From a virus: a stretch of DNA of 64,000 nucleotides. The DNA lies in the IMG/VR virus record IMGVR_UViG_3300031787_000016, positions 62,001 to 126,000 of that record; one strand, given 5' to 3'. A program made the position numbers and the translations under genes. The stretch's first letter is position 1; every line of letters starts with the position of its first letter. The notes beneath the pieces were generated by a model. That model saw only the letters and a list, made by a program, of their open reading frames with translations. It had not been told where the DNA came from and searched no databases. Of this stretch, positions 32,330-40,621 are shown piece by piece.

Positions 32330-32496
32330 TGGGAACTCTAATTGGAGCTGCCCTATTCGGCGCTGTTGCTCCTAGCTTTGTAGCCTTGAATCTGTTTATT
32401 TCTGGTATGCAAAAAGATGACAAAATTCGGAATCTTGAAACAAAGGTAGAGACGTTTGAGACGGTTCTATCTGTAATGAAAAAGAAAGAATTTTAA
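32329..32496 (+). CDS. Small one-helix membrane protein
   Basis: Fifty-five residues: a hydrophobic N-terminal segment (GTLIGAALFGAVAPSFVALN then LFISG) and a charged helical tail (KIRNLETKVETFETVLSVMK). The start codon overlaps the stop of the upstream gene (TAATG). Could be a spanin- or superinfection-type membrane protein, but nothing decides it. Confidence 0.6.
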   Translation: MGTLIGAALFGAVAPSFVALNLFISGMQKDDKIRNLETKVETFETVLSVMKKKEF

Positions 32497-32576
32497 TAAT
32501 GAGTTCTCCTATGCGGATAGTGCAAGACTATCCCATTAAGAGCATTCATTCTGTTGAATGTCTCTACTATCCTTTA

Positions 32577-32600
32577 GGCTAGTCTGTATAGGCTAGATAG
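32577..32600 (+). promoter_or_regulatory. GGCTAGTCT...GGCTAGAT leader motif, copy 2
   Basis: GGCTAGTCTGTATAGGCTAG then ATAG, ending 2 bases before a GTG start. It differs from the copy at 31997 by a few bases. Confidence 0.5.
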
Positions 32601-32602
32601 TT

Positions 32603-33283
32603 GTGAAAAAAACCTCTGTAACATTAAAGCATCTCAATGAATCTGTCATTAGAAAACGTGTTGACTATTACTACAATCTGGCAATCAGGTATTATCCAGA
32701 ATGCAAAGACTGGTATTCTACAGAATTTCACGAAACTGCAAAATTCTGCCATAGCGTAAACCCCAAATTTTCGCTCTTGCAGTGGTGCGGTGTAATCTCT
32801 TGCCTTAGTCCCTCTACAAGCTGGGAAAAAAACAAAGAGTTCGCTCTGTTGTTATGTGAGTTGACGCAAACAGTTATAAATGACTGTGAGACGCTCTACA
32901 ACTCTGGTATTAGGTGTTTGTTCTCCCTGAACTTGAGAAAGTCTCTAGCAGTGCTTTCACTGCCGCAGGATGAGCTTTTAGAAACCAATATCTTGAAGAT
33001 TTTGAATGCGCCCAAAACATCCCATTTCTTTCTGAACGGGTTTTACCCTAAAGTTGAGACGGGTTGTACTCTAGACTCTCACATGGGACAAATCTTTGTA
33101 CCTGAAATTGTGGGTTCTGCTAGTTTCACTAAGGCGGCATATCGTGAATTTGAAGTAGTCTTCAACCGCATTGCTAGGGAAAAGGGATTGCTAAGCCACC
33201 AATTGCAAGCTATGATTTGGTGTGCTAAAGTCTACGGCATTCCTAAGCCTGTGCAACTTAAATTTGATTTGAATCTGGTATAA
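32603..33283 (+). CDS. Unknown phage protein, possibly DUF7178-like
   Basis: A 226-residue protein from a GTG at 32603. It has the phrases WCGVISCLSPSTSWEKN, LNAPKTSHFFLNGF and CTLDSHMGQIF, which recall a phage family of glycosylase-like (helix-hairpin-helix) fold that I know as DUF7178. The role is not established. The family match is from memory of the motif order and is moderate. Confidence 0.5.
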   Translation: MKKTSVTLKHLNESVIRKRVDYYYNLAIRYYPECKDWYSTEFHETAKFCHSVNPKFSLLQWCGVISCLSPSTSWEKNKEFALLLCELTQTVINDCETLYNSGIRCLFSLNLRKSLAVLSLPQDELLETNILKILNAPKTSHFFLNGFYPKVETGCTLDSHMGQIFVPEIVGSASFTKAAYREFEVVFNRIAREKGLLSHQLQAMIWCAKVYGIPKPVQLKFDLNLV

Positions 33284-33287
33284 AAAT

Positions 33288-33632
33288 ATGCTGAAACATT
33301 TTGACATTGATAGAAATTACAATTCACAATTTATCTTCCCTACTCTAGAACTTATCAAGAAATTCGGAATTATAGCCGCTAAAGTTCAAGCTAGTTATAA
33401 GGGCAGTTGGGAAACTGGTGAGTATGTATACACCCCTGACCGTGTATTGACTTTATCTAAAGGTTTCAGTGAACAAGAGAAAATCGATTTTCTTGCTGAC
33501 CTTGCATCAGCTAATTCGCTCCATAAAGGTGTTATCTACCATACAGATTCTACATGGTCTTTTTTAGATTCGTATGATGGTGATTATTTTTGGGCTTATG
33601 TAGAATACCCTGATATTAACACGGTGCTATAG
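33288..33632 (+). CDS. Unknown 114-residue protein
   Basis: A soluble, aromatic-rich protein (FIFPTLELIKKFGIIAAKVQ, then STWSFLDSYDGDYFWAYVEY). It starts 4 bases after the previous gene. No family recognised. Confidence 0.6.
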   Translation: MLKHFDIDRNYNSQFIFPTLELIKKFGIIAAKVQASYKGSWETGEYVYTPDRVLTLSKGFSEQEKIDFLADLASANSLHKGVIYHTDSTWSFLDSYDGDYFWAYVEYPDINTVL

Positions 33633-33738
33633 ACCTGAAACATATCGTTGATTATTCCTAGCTGTGTAGTGTAAGCTATTGCACAGCTAAGAGTATTCAC
33701 ACTACTCGTTAACCCTAAATTGGAGCTATAAAAAAAAG

Positions 33739-34257
33739 ATGTTAGAAGCATTAGCACAAAGATATCTAGACGGTGTTGACCAAACCCCAAACTTGCCTGA
33801 ACTTACAGGGGACATTTTGACAAAATGGATTAATCATGAATATGATGCCATTGTTGCCAAGGGCTTGAAAGTTGAGTTAACTGAACAAGCAGACAGCTAT
33901 GAAAACAGTAAAGCGCTGTTTGATGACATCGCTCAAAACAATCATGTATTCATTTTCTCGCTATTCAATGAGCATCCTTTGTGGGATGAAGCTACCAACC
34001 AGAAGTTTCGTGCTGTCCATGATTACAGACATCATTTTGAGTCTGGACGTTCTGAACTTGGGTTTAGCTTGCATAGTGAATTTGAAGCTTACCAGAAAGC
34101 AAAAGATGATTTGTTCGATTACTTGTGGAAACATGAAAACGTCCCTACGCTTGAGATATTCCCTATCTTGGACAAAATTCTCTTTTCTGAGATTGTCTTA
34201 CAAGCTGCTGTAAGGCATTACACAGGGGAATTTGCAGCCCAAAAAATCGTATTCTAG
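33739..34257 (+). CDS. Conserved-looking phage protein of unknown function
   Basis: A 172-residue helical protein. The core KFRAVHDYRHHFESGRSELG then FSLHSEFEAYQKAKDDLFDY has a His-rich helix of a kind I have seen in phage hypothetical proteins. Metal binding by the HDYRHH cluster is possible. A hairpin-containing leader precedes it. Confidence 0.6.
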   Translation: MLEALAQRYLDGVDQTPNLPELTGDILTKWINHEYDAIVAKGLKVELTEQADSYENSKALFDDIAQNNHVFIFSLFNEHPLWDEATNQKFRAVHDYRHHFESGRSELGFSLHSEFEAYQKAKDDLFDYLWKHENVPTLEIFPILDKILFSEIVLQAAVRHYTGEFAAQKIVF

Positions 34258-34264
34258 TTTTGGT

Positions 34265-34288
34265 GCTGACCTATCGGCTATACGGGGC
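34265..34288 (+). promoter_or_regulatory. GCTGACCTA-CGGCTA-ACGGGG leader motif, copy 1
   Basis: GCTGACCTATCGGCTATACG then GGGC, followed by an ATG 28 bases on. The same 24 bases with two changes stand at 39237-39260 before another gene. Confidence 0.55.
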
Positions 34289-34315
34289 ATTGATAAACTA
34301 TTAGAGATTAAAATC

Positions 34316-34720
34316 ATGGCAACATATAACAACACAACAGAACCCTACACTTTAGCTAGCTTCATCAACAATTTAGATATATTTCTAGCTTCGCTTCCTG
34401 TAGATTTTCAGCATGGCAATAAAAAGCACATCGCAGAATTGCCACATCCTGAAGCTGTCAAGACACAATATCGCTTTTGGCTTGAGAATATACAGCCAAA
34501 GTGTATTCGTGTCGTGGTGCGCGATTTATCGACACCTGACTTCGTTTGCTTGCGTGAGAGTAACAGTACAGTCAATCCAATTGTATGTCACATCACAAAA
34601 GATTTTGTTGATTTTCATTCTGGGCGCTACTTTGATGATGAAGAAAGTGCCAATCGTTTTCTAGACAATATCGAACGTTTGTCGAAGTCTGGTGCAAAAT
34701 TCGCAAGGAAAATTGATTAA
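34316..34720 (+). CDS. Unknown 134-residue protein
   Basis: The start is set at the ATG at 34316, after the leader motif; a longer reading from 34232 would overlap the upstream gene. Alpha/beta protein (YTLASFINNLDIFLASLPVD, then IRVVVRDLSTPDFVCLRESN). It ends one base into the next gene (TAATG). No family recognised. Confidence 0.55.
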   Translation: MATYNNTTEPYTLASFINNLDIFLASLPVDFQHGNKKHIAELPHPEAVKTQYRFWLENIQPKCIRVVVRDLSTPDFVCLRESNSTVNPIVCHITKDFVDFHSGRYFDDEESANRFLDNIERLSKSGAKFARKID

Positions 34721-35169
34721 TGTCTATAACCCATTGTTGCAACACTGAACCAATTGTGCAGAGAGGCATAGATGTTTTTGTGAATCGAACTATGCCTTAC
34801 GCTTATCTAGAGTGTCCTGTCTGCCAAAGAAAAGGGGGCAAACTTTGGGGCTACAAAGGAACTGTCGCCCAACAAGTCGAAATTAACGATATACAAATCA
34901 AGTTTTGGAATAAAGAAATGCTAAATATCAGAAAAAAGAATTTCAAGACGGCTTTGCGTAAGCTTCTTGAAGAATACAATGCGTCTATTAATTGGACTTG
35001 TGACCCTAGCTCTGATTTAGCTTGCGTCTTCGATGCTCATCTTGAGATTCTAGACAACTCAGATATTCAAGAAAAGCCTATCCTAGTTTTCAATAATGAG
35101 TATATCGATATTCATGAAATTGACGATAACTGTGAAGTAATTATTACATCACCAAAAGATATCCCCTAA
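34720..35169 (+). CDS. Zinc-ribbon-like protein with a repeated C-terminal domain
   Basis: A 149-residue protein. The N-terminal part (HCCNTEP ... YLECPVCQRKGGKLWGYKG) looks like a Lar-type zinc ribbon. The C-terminal part (LRKLLEEYNASINWTCDPSS then DL) is also found in the gene at 35735-36196 (LRKLLEKYNAQI...HQPSSDI), so a small domain has been shared between the two. Function unknown. Confidence 0.5.
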   Translation: MSITHCCNTEPIVQRGIDVFVNRTMPYAYLECPVCQRKGGKLWGYKGTVAQQVEINDIQIKFWNKEMLNIRKKNFKTALRKLLEEYNASINWTCDPSSDLACVFDAHLEILDNSDIQEKPILVFNNEYIDIHEIDDNCEVIITSPKDIP

Positions 35170-35286
35170 GAAATAGCCTACGCAGTTGACTTTTCCTATC
35201 TGTTCGTGAGAAGCTACCCTTAACGAACAGACAAGAGCAGTCAAACGCTCAACAACAAAAACATTCACATCACGGAGCATTACGTC

Positions 35287-35460
35287 ATGTCTCAACATTC
35301 ACCATCAAGAGAAGCATTTCTAAACCTTGAACACGCAAAGCTAACAGGTAATTTACCTGATGTAGCTATCGTCCGCAACAATTCACATCGCACAGCTTGG
35401 GAACTGCGCGAAGCATCGACACTGAACATCGAAGCATCACATCCGCTAATCAAATCTTGA
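35287..35460 (+). CDS. Small 57-residue protein
   Basis: ATG at 35287 follows CACGGAGCATTACGTC. The product is polar (QHSPSREAFLNLEHAKLTGN, then HRTAWELREASTLNIEASHP). No motif recognised. It continues the tight series of short accessory genes. Confidence 0.5.
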   Translation: MSQHSPSREAFLNLEHAKLTGNLPDVAIVRNNSHRTAWELREASTLNIEASHPLIKS

Positions 35461-35526
35461 AGCATTACTTGAGAGGGTACACCCCTTAACTCCCCTCTCT
35501 TTCTGCCAACTTTTTCGGAGAAAATT

Positions 35527-35733
35527 ATGCCACAAGACACTAGACTCCCTTTTCAAATCGAAGCTGACAAGCAATTACGCAAGAGTACAGCGAAGCTAAT
35601 CATGCCTTGCACTCCTGTATATCGCTTTGACACTACTAATCAACTAGAAGGTTTCTTGAACTTCACCAACTCACCCAACAAGGCTTTCGATTTCTCCCAA
35701 GACAATTATCACTATAACCAAAACTTTAAATAA
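35527..35733 (+). CDS. Small 68-residue protein
   Basis: ATG at 35527 after TTCGGAGAAAATT, a good ribosome binding site. Polar, no motif (RLPFQIEADKQLRKSTAKLI). It ends one base before the next ATG. Confidence 0.55.
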   Translation: MPQDTRLPFQIEADKQLRKSTAKLIMPCTPVYRFDTTNQLEGFLNFTNSPNKAFDFSQDNYHYNQNFK

Positions 35734-35734
35734 A

Positions 35735-36196
35735 ATGAAAGCAATTCAAGTTTCCTATTCCAGTATCACTCACAAGTATCGCGCTAAAGCTGAAGGTGTT
35801 CCCGCTATCTCTCGCAGCGTCGAACAAGACGGTGGCTATACTGCTTCGCGCATCGCTCAGGAGCTTGCAGATAAGTACAACTGGCTAACGTTCAACGGCG
35901 TAGTCAAGTATCGCCTAGAGCATGGTTTCCTGTCTAACGGTAATGATGTGTTCGTGTTTGTTGAACTCCCCAAAGAAGAGCCTAAGCCTGATATCCGCAG
36001 GGACTTGCGTAAGCTTCTCGAAAAATACAATGCTCAAATTGTAGTTCTGGATTACTGCCATCAACCCAGCAGCGATATAACACTACGAGTAGAGACTATT
36101 GGAAAATTCCCTAGAAAGGTATTGATTCAATTCACTTACTCTGTGGTTAACAGTGAGGATTACTGTCTATCAGAAGAAGATATAGCTGATGGCTAA
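35735..36196 (+). CDS. Unknown protein sharing a C-terminal domain with 34720-35169
   Basis: A 153-residue protein. N-terminal part: VSYSSITHKYRAKAEGVPAI followed by SRSVEQDGGYTASRIAQELA, which looks like a small alpha/beta domain. C-terminal part: IRRDLRKLLEKYNAQIVVLD, similar to the Lar-like neighbour. It overlaps the next gene by 8 bases. Confidence 0.55.
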   Translation: MKAIQVSYSSITHKYRAKAEGVPAISRSVEQDGGYTASRIAQELADKYNWLTFNGVVKYRLEHGFLSNGNDVFVFVELPKEEPKPDIRRDLRKLLEKYNAQIVVLDYCHQPSSDITLRVETIGKFPRKVLIQFTYSVVNSEDYCLSEEDIADG

Positions 36197-36584
36197 CAAA
36201 CATTCACCGAAAAAGAACTCGGCTGACTTTGGAAATACCGAACACTATTATTTTGAAATTGAACCTATACAATATTACTCCTACCATCTTGTAGACACAA
36301 TCGGCGCACAAGTGGTTAAGGCTCAGTCCTTAGCTGAAGCACAAGAGAAGGTCAAACATCTTCCCTATAGATGCTCTGGTCTGATTCAAATACCTAGAAG
36401 TGAATATCTAGAGATACTAAGCAGACCGTTCTTTAAAATTCAGCTAAGAACGAAGAATGGTTGGCAGTTTCTCGAAGAGATTTTCCAGACTACGAAAGCA
36501 GTAGAGTTGGCTTTAGATTACTGGAGGCAAGTCTCACCTGACTCTGAATACCAAGCAATCAAATGTGAGGCACTCGACCTATGA
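36189..36584 (+). CDS. Unknown 131-residue protein
   Basis: A mixed alpha/beta protein (YYFEIEPIQYYSYHLVDTIG, LIQIPRSEYLEIL). The phrase AQSLAEAQEKVKHLPY followed by GLIQIPRSEYLEI is echoed in the 58-residue protein that follows (APSIEQAEDCL...LHEITKEEYLKL), so the two may be paralogues. They overlap by 4 bases. Confidence 0.55.
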   Translation: MANKHSPKKNSADFGNTEHYYFEIEPIQYYSYHLVDTIGAQVVKAQSLAEAQEKVKHLPYRCSGLIQIPRSEYLEILSRPFFKIQLRTKNGWQFLEEIFQTTKAVELALDYWRQVSPDSEYQAIKCEALDL

Positions 36585-36757
36585 AATACTTTTCTTACTA
36601 CATTCCAGACTATTTCTATGCCAATACAATCACTGCCCCTAGTATTGAACAGGCTGAGGACTGCTTGACTCAAAATGTCACTCTTGGTAATCACTGGGGC
36701 TTACATGAAATTACTAAAGAAGAATACCTAAAACTACAATCTGATGGCAAAAACTAA
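36581..36757 (+). CDS. 58-residue protein, short paralogue of its upstream neighbour
   Basis: ATG at 36581 overlaps the upstream stop (ATGA). KYFSYYIPDYFYANTITAPS then IEQAEDCLTQNVTLG and ITKEEYLKLQSD follow the same plan as the middle of the protein at 36189-36584. It overlaps the next gene by 14 bases. Confidence 0.55.
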   Translation: MKYFSYYIPDYFYANTITAPSIEQAEDCLTQNVTLGNHWGLHEITKEEYLKLQSDGKN

Positions 36758-37334
36758 TCTCTCAAAAGAACAACTCATCGATTCTTTTCTGTTACGAAGT
36801 AAAGACCTTTCTTCCAGTGGCTTACAAATCGATTCTGAAGGCTATCTCTATGCTTCGGGCGAAATGATAGCAGCTTGGCAAAAAGATATCTTATTCATCG
36901 ACTGCGGTAGCTCTCAAGTATGCAATCGCAATCGAGTTCATTCGCTTCGCCTGATGGCAGAAGAGAAAAACATCCCTCACGTACCTTATAACGAATTTGC
37001 TCTTGCTCCGACTGCTGAATTTCTTTGGGTTGAGCGCTTAGTTACCTACCCAATTAGATGTACGCCTAAAGATGTAAATCCTATAAACATCTTCAAACAA
37101 GCTCAAAAAGTACTTGACAAAGCTATAGAAAAAAATATAAGCTATGAAAGCATTCACGCATTGATTGATTCAACACAATACATTGCAACGTTATTCAATT
37201 TTGAGTTCGATGCAACACAGTACGAAACAAAACAAAAACAACAAGAGCAACTTGAGCGCACTAAAAAACAAGTAGCGGCTCAGTATCACTTCCAAGAGTA
37301 CACAAGACTACAACAGGAGCTAGAAGCATCATGA
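36744..37334 (+). CDS. Unknown 196-residue protein
   Basis: An alpha/beta N-terminal half (SEGYLYASGEMIAAWQKDIL, FIDCGSSQVCNRNRVHSLRL) and a helical, Gln-rich C-terminal coiled-coil end (YETKQKQQEQLERTKKQVAA). No family recognised. Overlaps the next gene by 4 bases. Confidence 0.6.
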   Translation: MAKTNLSKEQLIDSFLLRSKDLSSSGLQIDSEGYLYASGEMIAAWQKDILFIDCGSSQVCNRNRVHSLRLMAEEKNIPHVPYNEFALAPTAEFLWVERLVTYPIRCTPKDVNPINIFKQAQKVLDKAIEKNISYESIHALIDSTQYIATLFNFEFDATQYETKQKQQEQLERTKKQVAAQYHFQEYTRLQQELEAS

Positions 37335-37546
37335 TTACAACAATCGCACAGGTCAAAGAATATGTAAAAAAGATTGAGCCTAGACCAAGATTTCCTATCG
37401 TAGTAGTAGAGCCAGAAAGCTACCCTAACGCAGTATCGCTTCACAATAAGTATTATTGGCAAACACTTCATCTCCCTACTGAAGATTCCTCTATAGATGA
37501 CGCAATCGAAGTAATTGAAAAAGTTGCCTCCGAATACTGTGATTAA
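37331..37546 (+). CDS. MITTI-type 71-residue protein, copy 1
   Basis: Starts MITTIAQVKEYVKKIEPRPR, then a short beta segment and an acidic helix (IDDAIEVIEKVASEYCD). A paralogue with the same start (MITTIEQVKEHI) and plan lies at 40058-40276. Function unknown. Confidence 0.6.
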   Translation: MITTIAQVKEYVKKIEPRPRFPIVVVEPESYPNAVSLHNKYYWQTLHLPTEDSSIDDAIEVIEKVASEYCD

Positions 37547-37552
37547 TCTTTC

Positions 37553-37588
37553 CACACGATGCATTAGCTTGTGTTAGTGCATCGTGTG
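37553..37588 (+). terminator. 11-bp perfect hairpin
   Basis: CACACGATGCA (37553-37563) and TGCATCGTGTG (37578-37588) pair perfectly, followed by GAGTGATTAGC. There is no T tail, so it may be an RNA processing or leader element rather than a terminator. Confidence 0.5.
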
Positions 37589-37639
37589 GAGTGATTAGCT
37601 GACGCTAGTTACCCTTTACCAATCACCCGAATAAAAAAC

Positions 37640-38026
37640 ATGACTATCTACAACGCAACACCACACCAAATCAACTTCTACAACAAGTCTGATGTAGAGT
37701 TCGATGTAGCCCAACGGAAATACATTGCTGCTGTTGGAGCAGAACCAATCTTCACAATTGCTAAAGGTACACCTGTCAACTGCAAGACAGCTAACGCCCC
37801 TACTCCAACCATTGAGAACTGCCCTGTACCTGTTGTTGGTGCTGTTCAGTTCACTTCCTACGATGCACTTCCAGACGGTTACGATATCTACATCGTGTCC
37901 AATCTCTATCGCTCTGCTGTGCAAGCTCTTGGCGGCGACACATCAAAGTTAGCTACTGTGACTGATACAGTTTACTCTGCTAGCGATATCAAGCCTTGCG
38001 GATGTTTAGCTCTGGCAGTAGGTTAA
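37640..38026 (+). CDS. Phage protein with N-terminal YNATPHQI motif
   Basis: A 128-residue protein starting MTIYNATPHQINFYNKSD. A start of the N-x-TPH-x-I type is common in a phage hypothetical family I know but cannot name. Beta-rich middle (NCPVPVVGAVQFTSYDALPD) and an end with YIVSNLYRSAVQALGGDTSK. Function unknown. Confidence 0.6.
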   Translation: MTIYNATPHQINFYNKSDVEFDVAQRKYIAAVGAEPIFTIAKGTPVNCKTANAPTPTIENCPVPVVGAVQFTSYDALPDGYDIYIVSNLYRSAVQALGGDTSKLATVTDTVYSASDIKPCGCLALAVG

Positions 38027-38033
38027 AACTTTG

Positions 38034-38058
38034 GAGGGAGTGACAACAAAGCTCCCTC
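38034..38058 (+). terminator. GAGGGAG/CTCCCTC hairpin, copy 1
   Basis: GAGGGAG then TGACAACAAAG then CTCCCTC, 8 bases after a stop codon. A sister hairpin with the same loop start (TGACA) follows the DUF932-like gene at 41743-41767. Confidence 0.55.
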
Positions 38059-38098
38059 TTGTTAGACTAATAAGACGAATAAAGCAGTAAATGATTTT

Positions 38099-38542
38099 AT
38101 GGACGATTGTATAAATTTCGAGGGTATTAAAGATAGGGATGGTTATGGAAGGGCAAGGTATCAAGGTAAAGAATGGAGAGCGCACCGTTTATCTTGGACT
38201 TTAGCTAATGGCGAAATTCCCAAAGGTATGCTTGTTTGCCATAAGTGTGATAACCCTGCTTGCACAAATACTGAACATTTGTTTCTTGGCAGTGTTTCAG
38301 ACAATTGCAAAGATAAGGTTAGAAAAGGGAGGGTAAAAGGCGAAAAAAATTCAATGTCAAAACTTACAGATTTTGATATACCCACAATTTTTGAATTGTT
38401 GCATTTAGGGTTTACTCAAGCCTCTATAGCTAAGATGTACAAAATAAATTCAAGTGTAATTTCTACTATTAAACTTGGTAAAAGTTGGACTCATATAGAA
38501 AATCACCATTCCCCTAACTATCCAGCTAGGCAATGTCAATAA
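38099..38542 (+). CDS. HNH homing endonuclease
   Basis: A 147-residue protein with the HNH core CHKCDNPACTNTEHLFLGSV (47-66), the Cys-rich HNH-3 type found in free-standing phage homing endonucleases. The N-terminal YGRARYQGKEWRAHRLSW and the C-terminal helix-turn-helix (FTQASIAKMYKINSSVISTI) bind the target. It sits as an insertion between accessory genes. Its codon use is AT-richer than that of its neighbours, in keeping with a mobile gene. Confidence 0.85.
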   Translation: MDDCINFEGIKDRDGYGRARYQGKEWRAHRLSWTLANGEIPKGMLVCHKCDNPACTNTEHLFLGSVSDNCKDKVRKGRVKGEKNSMSKLTDFDIPTIFELLHLGFTQASIAKMYKINSSVISTIKLGKSWTHIENHHSPNYPARQCQ

Positions 38543-38631
38543 GCCCTAGATTCTAAGTTACGTCTCATCACAACGCATACTAAAATCGCTTTCATTACTT
38601 CACACGTTAATTACTCAAGGAAACAAACACC

Positions 38632-39228
38632 GTGAAAACATACACAATTGAAAACGGAAAACCGACTGAAGGTATTCTTGTCCAAGCCCGTGAATTATCA
38701 AGTGGTATCAAAATCCCAGTCGTTCAAGTAGGGGAAGAAGGTCGAGGTAGACAACTCTCCTTTCTGCCTGTTGAACTAAACACCTCCAGTCGTGCTAAAT
38801 TCGATGCTGAAGGGCAAGTAAGTATCAATCATGTATCTCTAGGCAAAACTCAAAAAGGTGGTCAAAAGCTTATCGAAGCTGCCAATACGTTGACAAATGA
38901 TAAATGTCTAATTACTTTTCGTACCTCAATCGGATTTCGTGGCAGTAATTCTCACACAGGCGACTGTGTGCCAGACTACGACCCAGATAATATCGAGTTC
39001 CTTCCTTTCCCTTGTGAGATTCTTGCAGAGGGACGTATTGCTCAAGGTGCTGCTGGCTACATGGGTTCTGGTCAACAGTTGATTGCAGTAGCAGAAAAGA
39101 ATGTAGTCTTCCGCACTCGTTACTCTGGCAGACTCTACGGTGCGCCTAGCTCCCACTACTACCTCTACACTGGTTCACAAATCCTTTCAGCTACTTGGGA
39201 TGAACGGGTAGCAAGCGATTTATTTTAG
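38632..39228 (+). CDS. Unknown 198-residue protein
   Basis: From a GTG at 38632 after AAGGAAACAAACACC. Soluble beta-rich protein with a repeated glycine motif (FRTSIGFRGSNSHTGDCVPD, then GAAGYMGSGQQLIAVAEKNV). No enzyme signature recognised. Confidence 0.55.
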   Translation: MKTYTIENGKPTEGILVQARELSSGIKIPVVQVGEEGRGRQLSFLPVELNTSSRAKFDAEGQVSINHVSLGKTQKGGQKLIEAANTLTNDKCLITFRTSIGFRGSNSHTGDCVPDYDPDNIEFLPFPCEILAEGRIAQGAAGYMGSGQQLIAVAEKNVVFRTRYSGRLYGAPSSHYYLYTGSQILSATWDERVASDLF

Positions 39229-39236
39229 TCTCACAA

Positions 39237-39260
39237 GCTGACCTAGCGGCTAGACGGGGC
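39237..39260 (+). promoter_or_regulatory. GCTGACCTA-CGGCTA-ACGGGG leader motif, copy 2
   Basis: GCTGACCTAGCGGCTAGACG then GGGC, 32 bases before the ATG at 39292; it matches 34265-34288 except at two positions. Confidence 0.55.
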
Positions 39261-39291
39261 TATTCATTCCACTACTTCTCAGGAGAACAAA

Positions 39292-39579
39292 ATGACTCTC
39301 GCCACACTACCCAAAAACCCTCTCACACTTCAAGATTTCAGCCTCCACGACTTGTTCTTGCGTCAAAGCCTAGAATGTACCTTCGGCAAGCTTGCAACGG
39401 GCTACAAGCCGTCTAAAATCGCTGGTAGACCTCTCGCAGTAAAAGAGTTCATCCTCTTGCACACAGAAAAAGAATTGGTGCTGCTCTACAGACATTCAGG
39501 ACGCTTGATTGAGAAAGTGTTTACCGATGTTGACGCTACGCTCGAATTTGCAGAAAATAGATTTGGGGTGACACTGTAA
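39292..39579 (+). CDS. Unknown 95-residue protein
   Basis: ATG at 39292 after CAGGAGAACAAA. Alpha/beta protein (LTLQDFSLHDLFLRQSLECT, then VKEFILLHTEKELVLLYRHS). No family. Its stop overlaps the next start (TAATG). Confidence 0.55.
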   Translation: MTLATLPKNPLTLQDFSLHDLFLRQSLECTFGKLATGYKPSKIAGRPLAVKEFILLHTEKELVLLYRHSGRLIEKVFTDVDATLEFAENRFGVTL

Positions 39580-40061
39580 TGACTACATCCTTGCACCATC
39601 GCCTACTCGCGCCACGCAAGTTCTGCGACCCTTATATCATTGCCCAACAACTCGCGCTACTCACTCACGCACAGAAGTCTCTCATCATCTCCAATCATGC
39701 CAAACACAAGCATTTCAGCTACGTCTGGTCAGAGTATGGAGTCTACAAGAACAGTCAATGCTTTAACGTCAGCTACGCCGATGAACATTCCATTCGTAAC
39801 CTCACCCTCTTTTCTGCCCTTCTAGCGCAAGCGTCTCATGAAGACATCTTTGAGATTGTCTTGGATGTCAACTACGAGGTGACTAAACTAGCTCTGCGGG
39901 TAGATTTACCAACATCCCCTGATACCGATATCATACTGGTATTGGGAGGTAGACTTCAGGCTGACCGACTCGATTACCGATATGTACGATTGGTCACTTG
40001 GTACTTGAACGACAAGAATGATACTCACTCAACACTACAGAAAGATAGGTACAGCCGATGA
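39579..40061 (+). CDS. Unknown 160-residue protein
   Basis: Helical start (DPYIIAQQLALLTHAQKSLI) and a beta-rich core (EIVLDVNYEVTKLALRVDLP, IILVLGGRLQADRLDYRYVR). No family recognised. Overlaps the next gene by 4 bases. Confidence 0.55.
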   Translation: MTTSLHHRLLAPRKFCDPYIIAQQLALLTHAQKSLIISNHAKHKHFSYVWSEYGVYKNSQCFNVSYADEHSIRNLTLFSALLAQASHEDIFEIVLDVNYEVTKLALRVDLPTSPDTDIILVLGGRLQADRLDYRYVRLVTWYLNDKNDTHSTLQKDRYSR

Positions 40062-40276
40062 TTACTACAATTGAGCAAGTCAAAGAACACATCGTACAGA
40101 ATCACGAACGTAGCTTAGAGTACCCAATCACAGTAACTACTAGCTCATCAGGAGAATTTGTAGAACTTCGTAACGAGTACGACCACGAACTCATCGAGCT
40201 ACCAATTTCCGAGCAAGATTTAAGTTATGTTATCGAGTTCATCGAAGAAAACGCAATCGATTTTTCACAGGAATAA
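40058..40276 (+). CDS. MITTI-type 72-residue protein, copy 2
   Basis: Starts MITTIEQVKEHIVQNHERSL. The beta middle ends YDHELIELPISEQDLSYVIE, parallel to YYWQTLHLPTEDSSIDDAIE in the copy at 37331-37546. Both have an acidic C-terminal helix. Probably a small duplicated accessory gene. Confidence 0.6.
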   Translation: MITTIEQVKEHIVQNHERSLEYPITVTTSSSGEFVELRNEYDHELIELPISEQDLSYVIEFIEENAIDFSQE

Positions 40277-40278
40277 AT

Positions 40279-40479
40279 CATGACTTATGCCTTAGCCCGA
40301 CCTCCTCCGATATACAGGCAGAGCCTTTAAAGATTTTCAAAACTGGTAAAAAGACAACTCGCAGGAACTTAACTCTGAATAGGTCTGGTGAAACTTATGC
40401 GAACGCCCCTAAAAAGGGCAACACCATCTAACGATGGCTCCAAGCAAACTTTTAATAATCTCTAACTAGGTATTCCTGC
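40279..40479 (+). other. Gap with a short frame and a possible out-of-frame continuation
   Basis: An ATG at 40279 reads only 16 residues (MTYALARPPPIYRQSL). An adjacent frame then stays open to 40431 (EPLKIFKTGKKTTRRNLTLN and on). This could be a broken small gene. No terminator is visible. Confidence 0.35.
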
Positions 40480-40578
40480 ATGATGTTTTTCCCTATCTGG
40501 ACTTTCTACGCTGTTGTTTGGGTTGGTGCTGTCACTATTTGTTTACTCACACCATCTGACAAGAACGACGAAAAATAG
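40480..40578 (+). CDS. 32-residue membrane peptide
   Basis: ATG at 40480; MMFFPIWTFYAVVWVGAVTI followed by CLLTPSDKNDEK is a single membrane-spanning helix with a charged end. It may be a tiny membrane protein. There is no strong ribosome binding site. Confidence 0.4.
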   Translation: MMFFPIWTFYAVVWVGAVTICLLTPSDKNDEK

Positions 40579-40621
40579 TCTCGCTTTTCTTTTCTGCATC
40601 TATTCACTCAGGATTAAATAA

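Noticed and set aside
40279-40431. Programmed frameshift joining MTYALARPPPIYRQSL to a second frame
   Set aside because: There is no canonical slippery heptamer; a broken gene or chance open frame is as likely.
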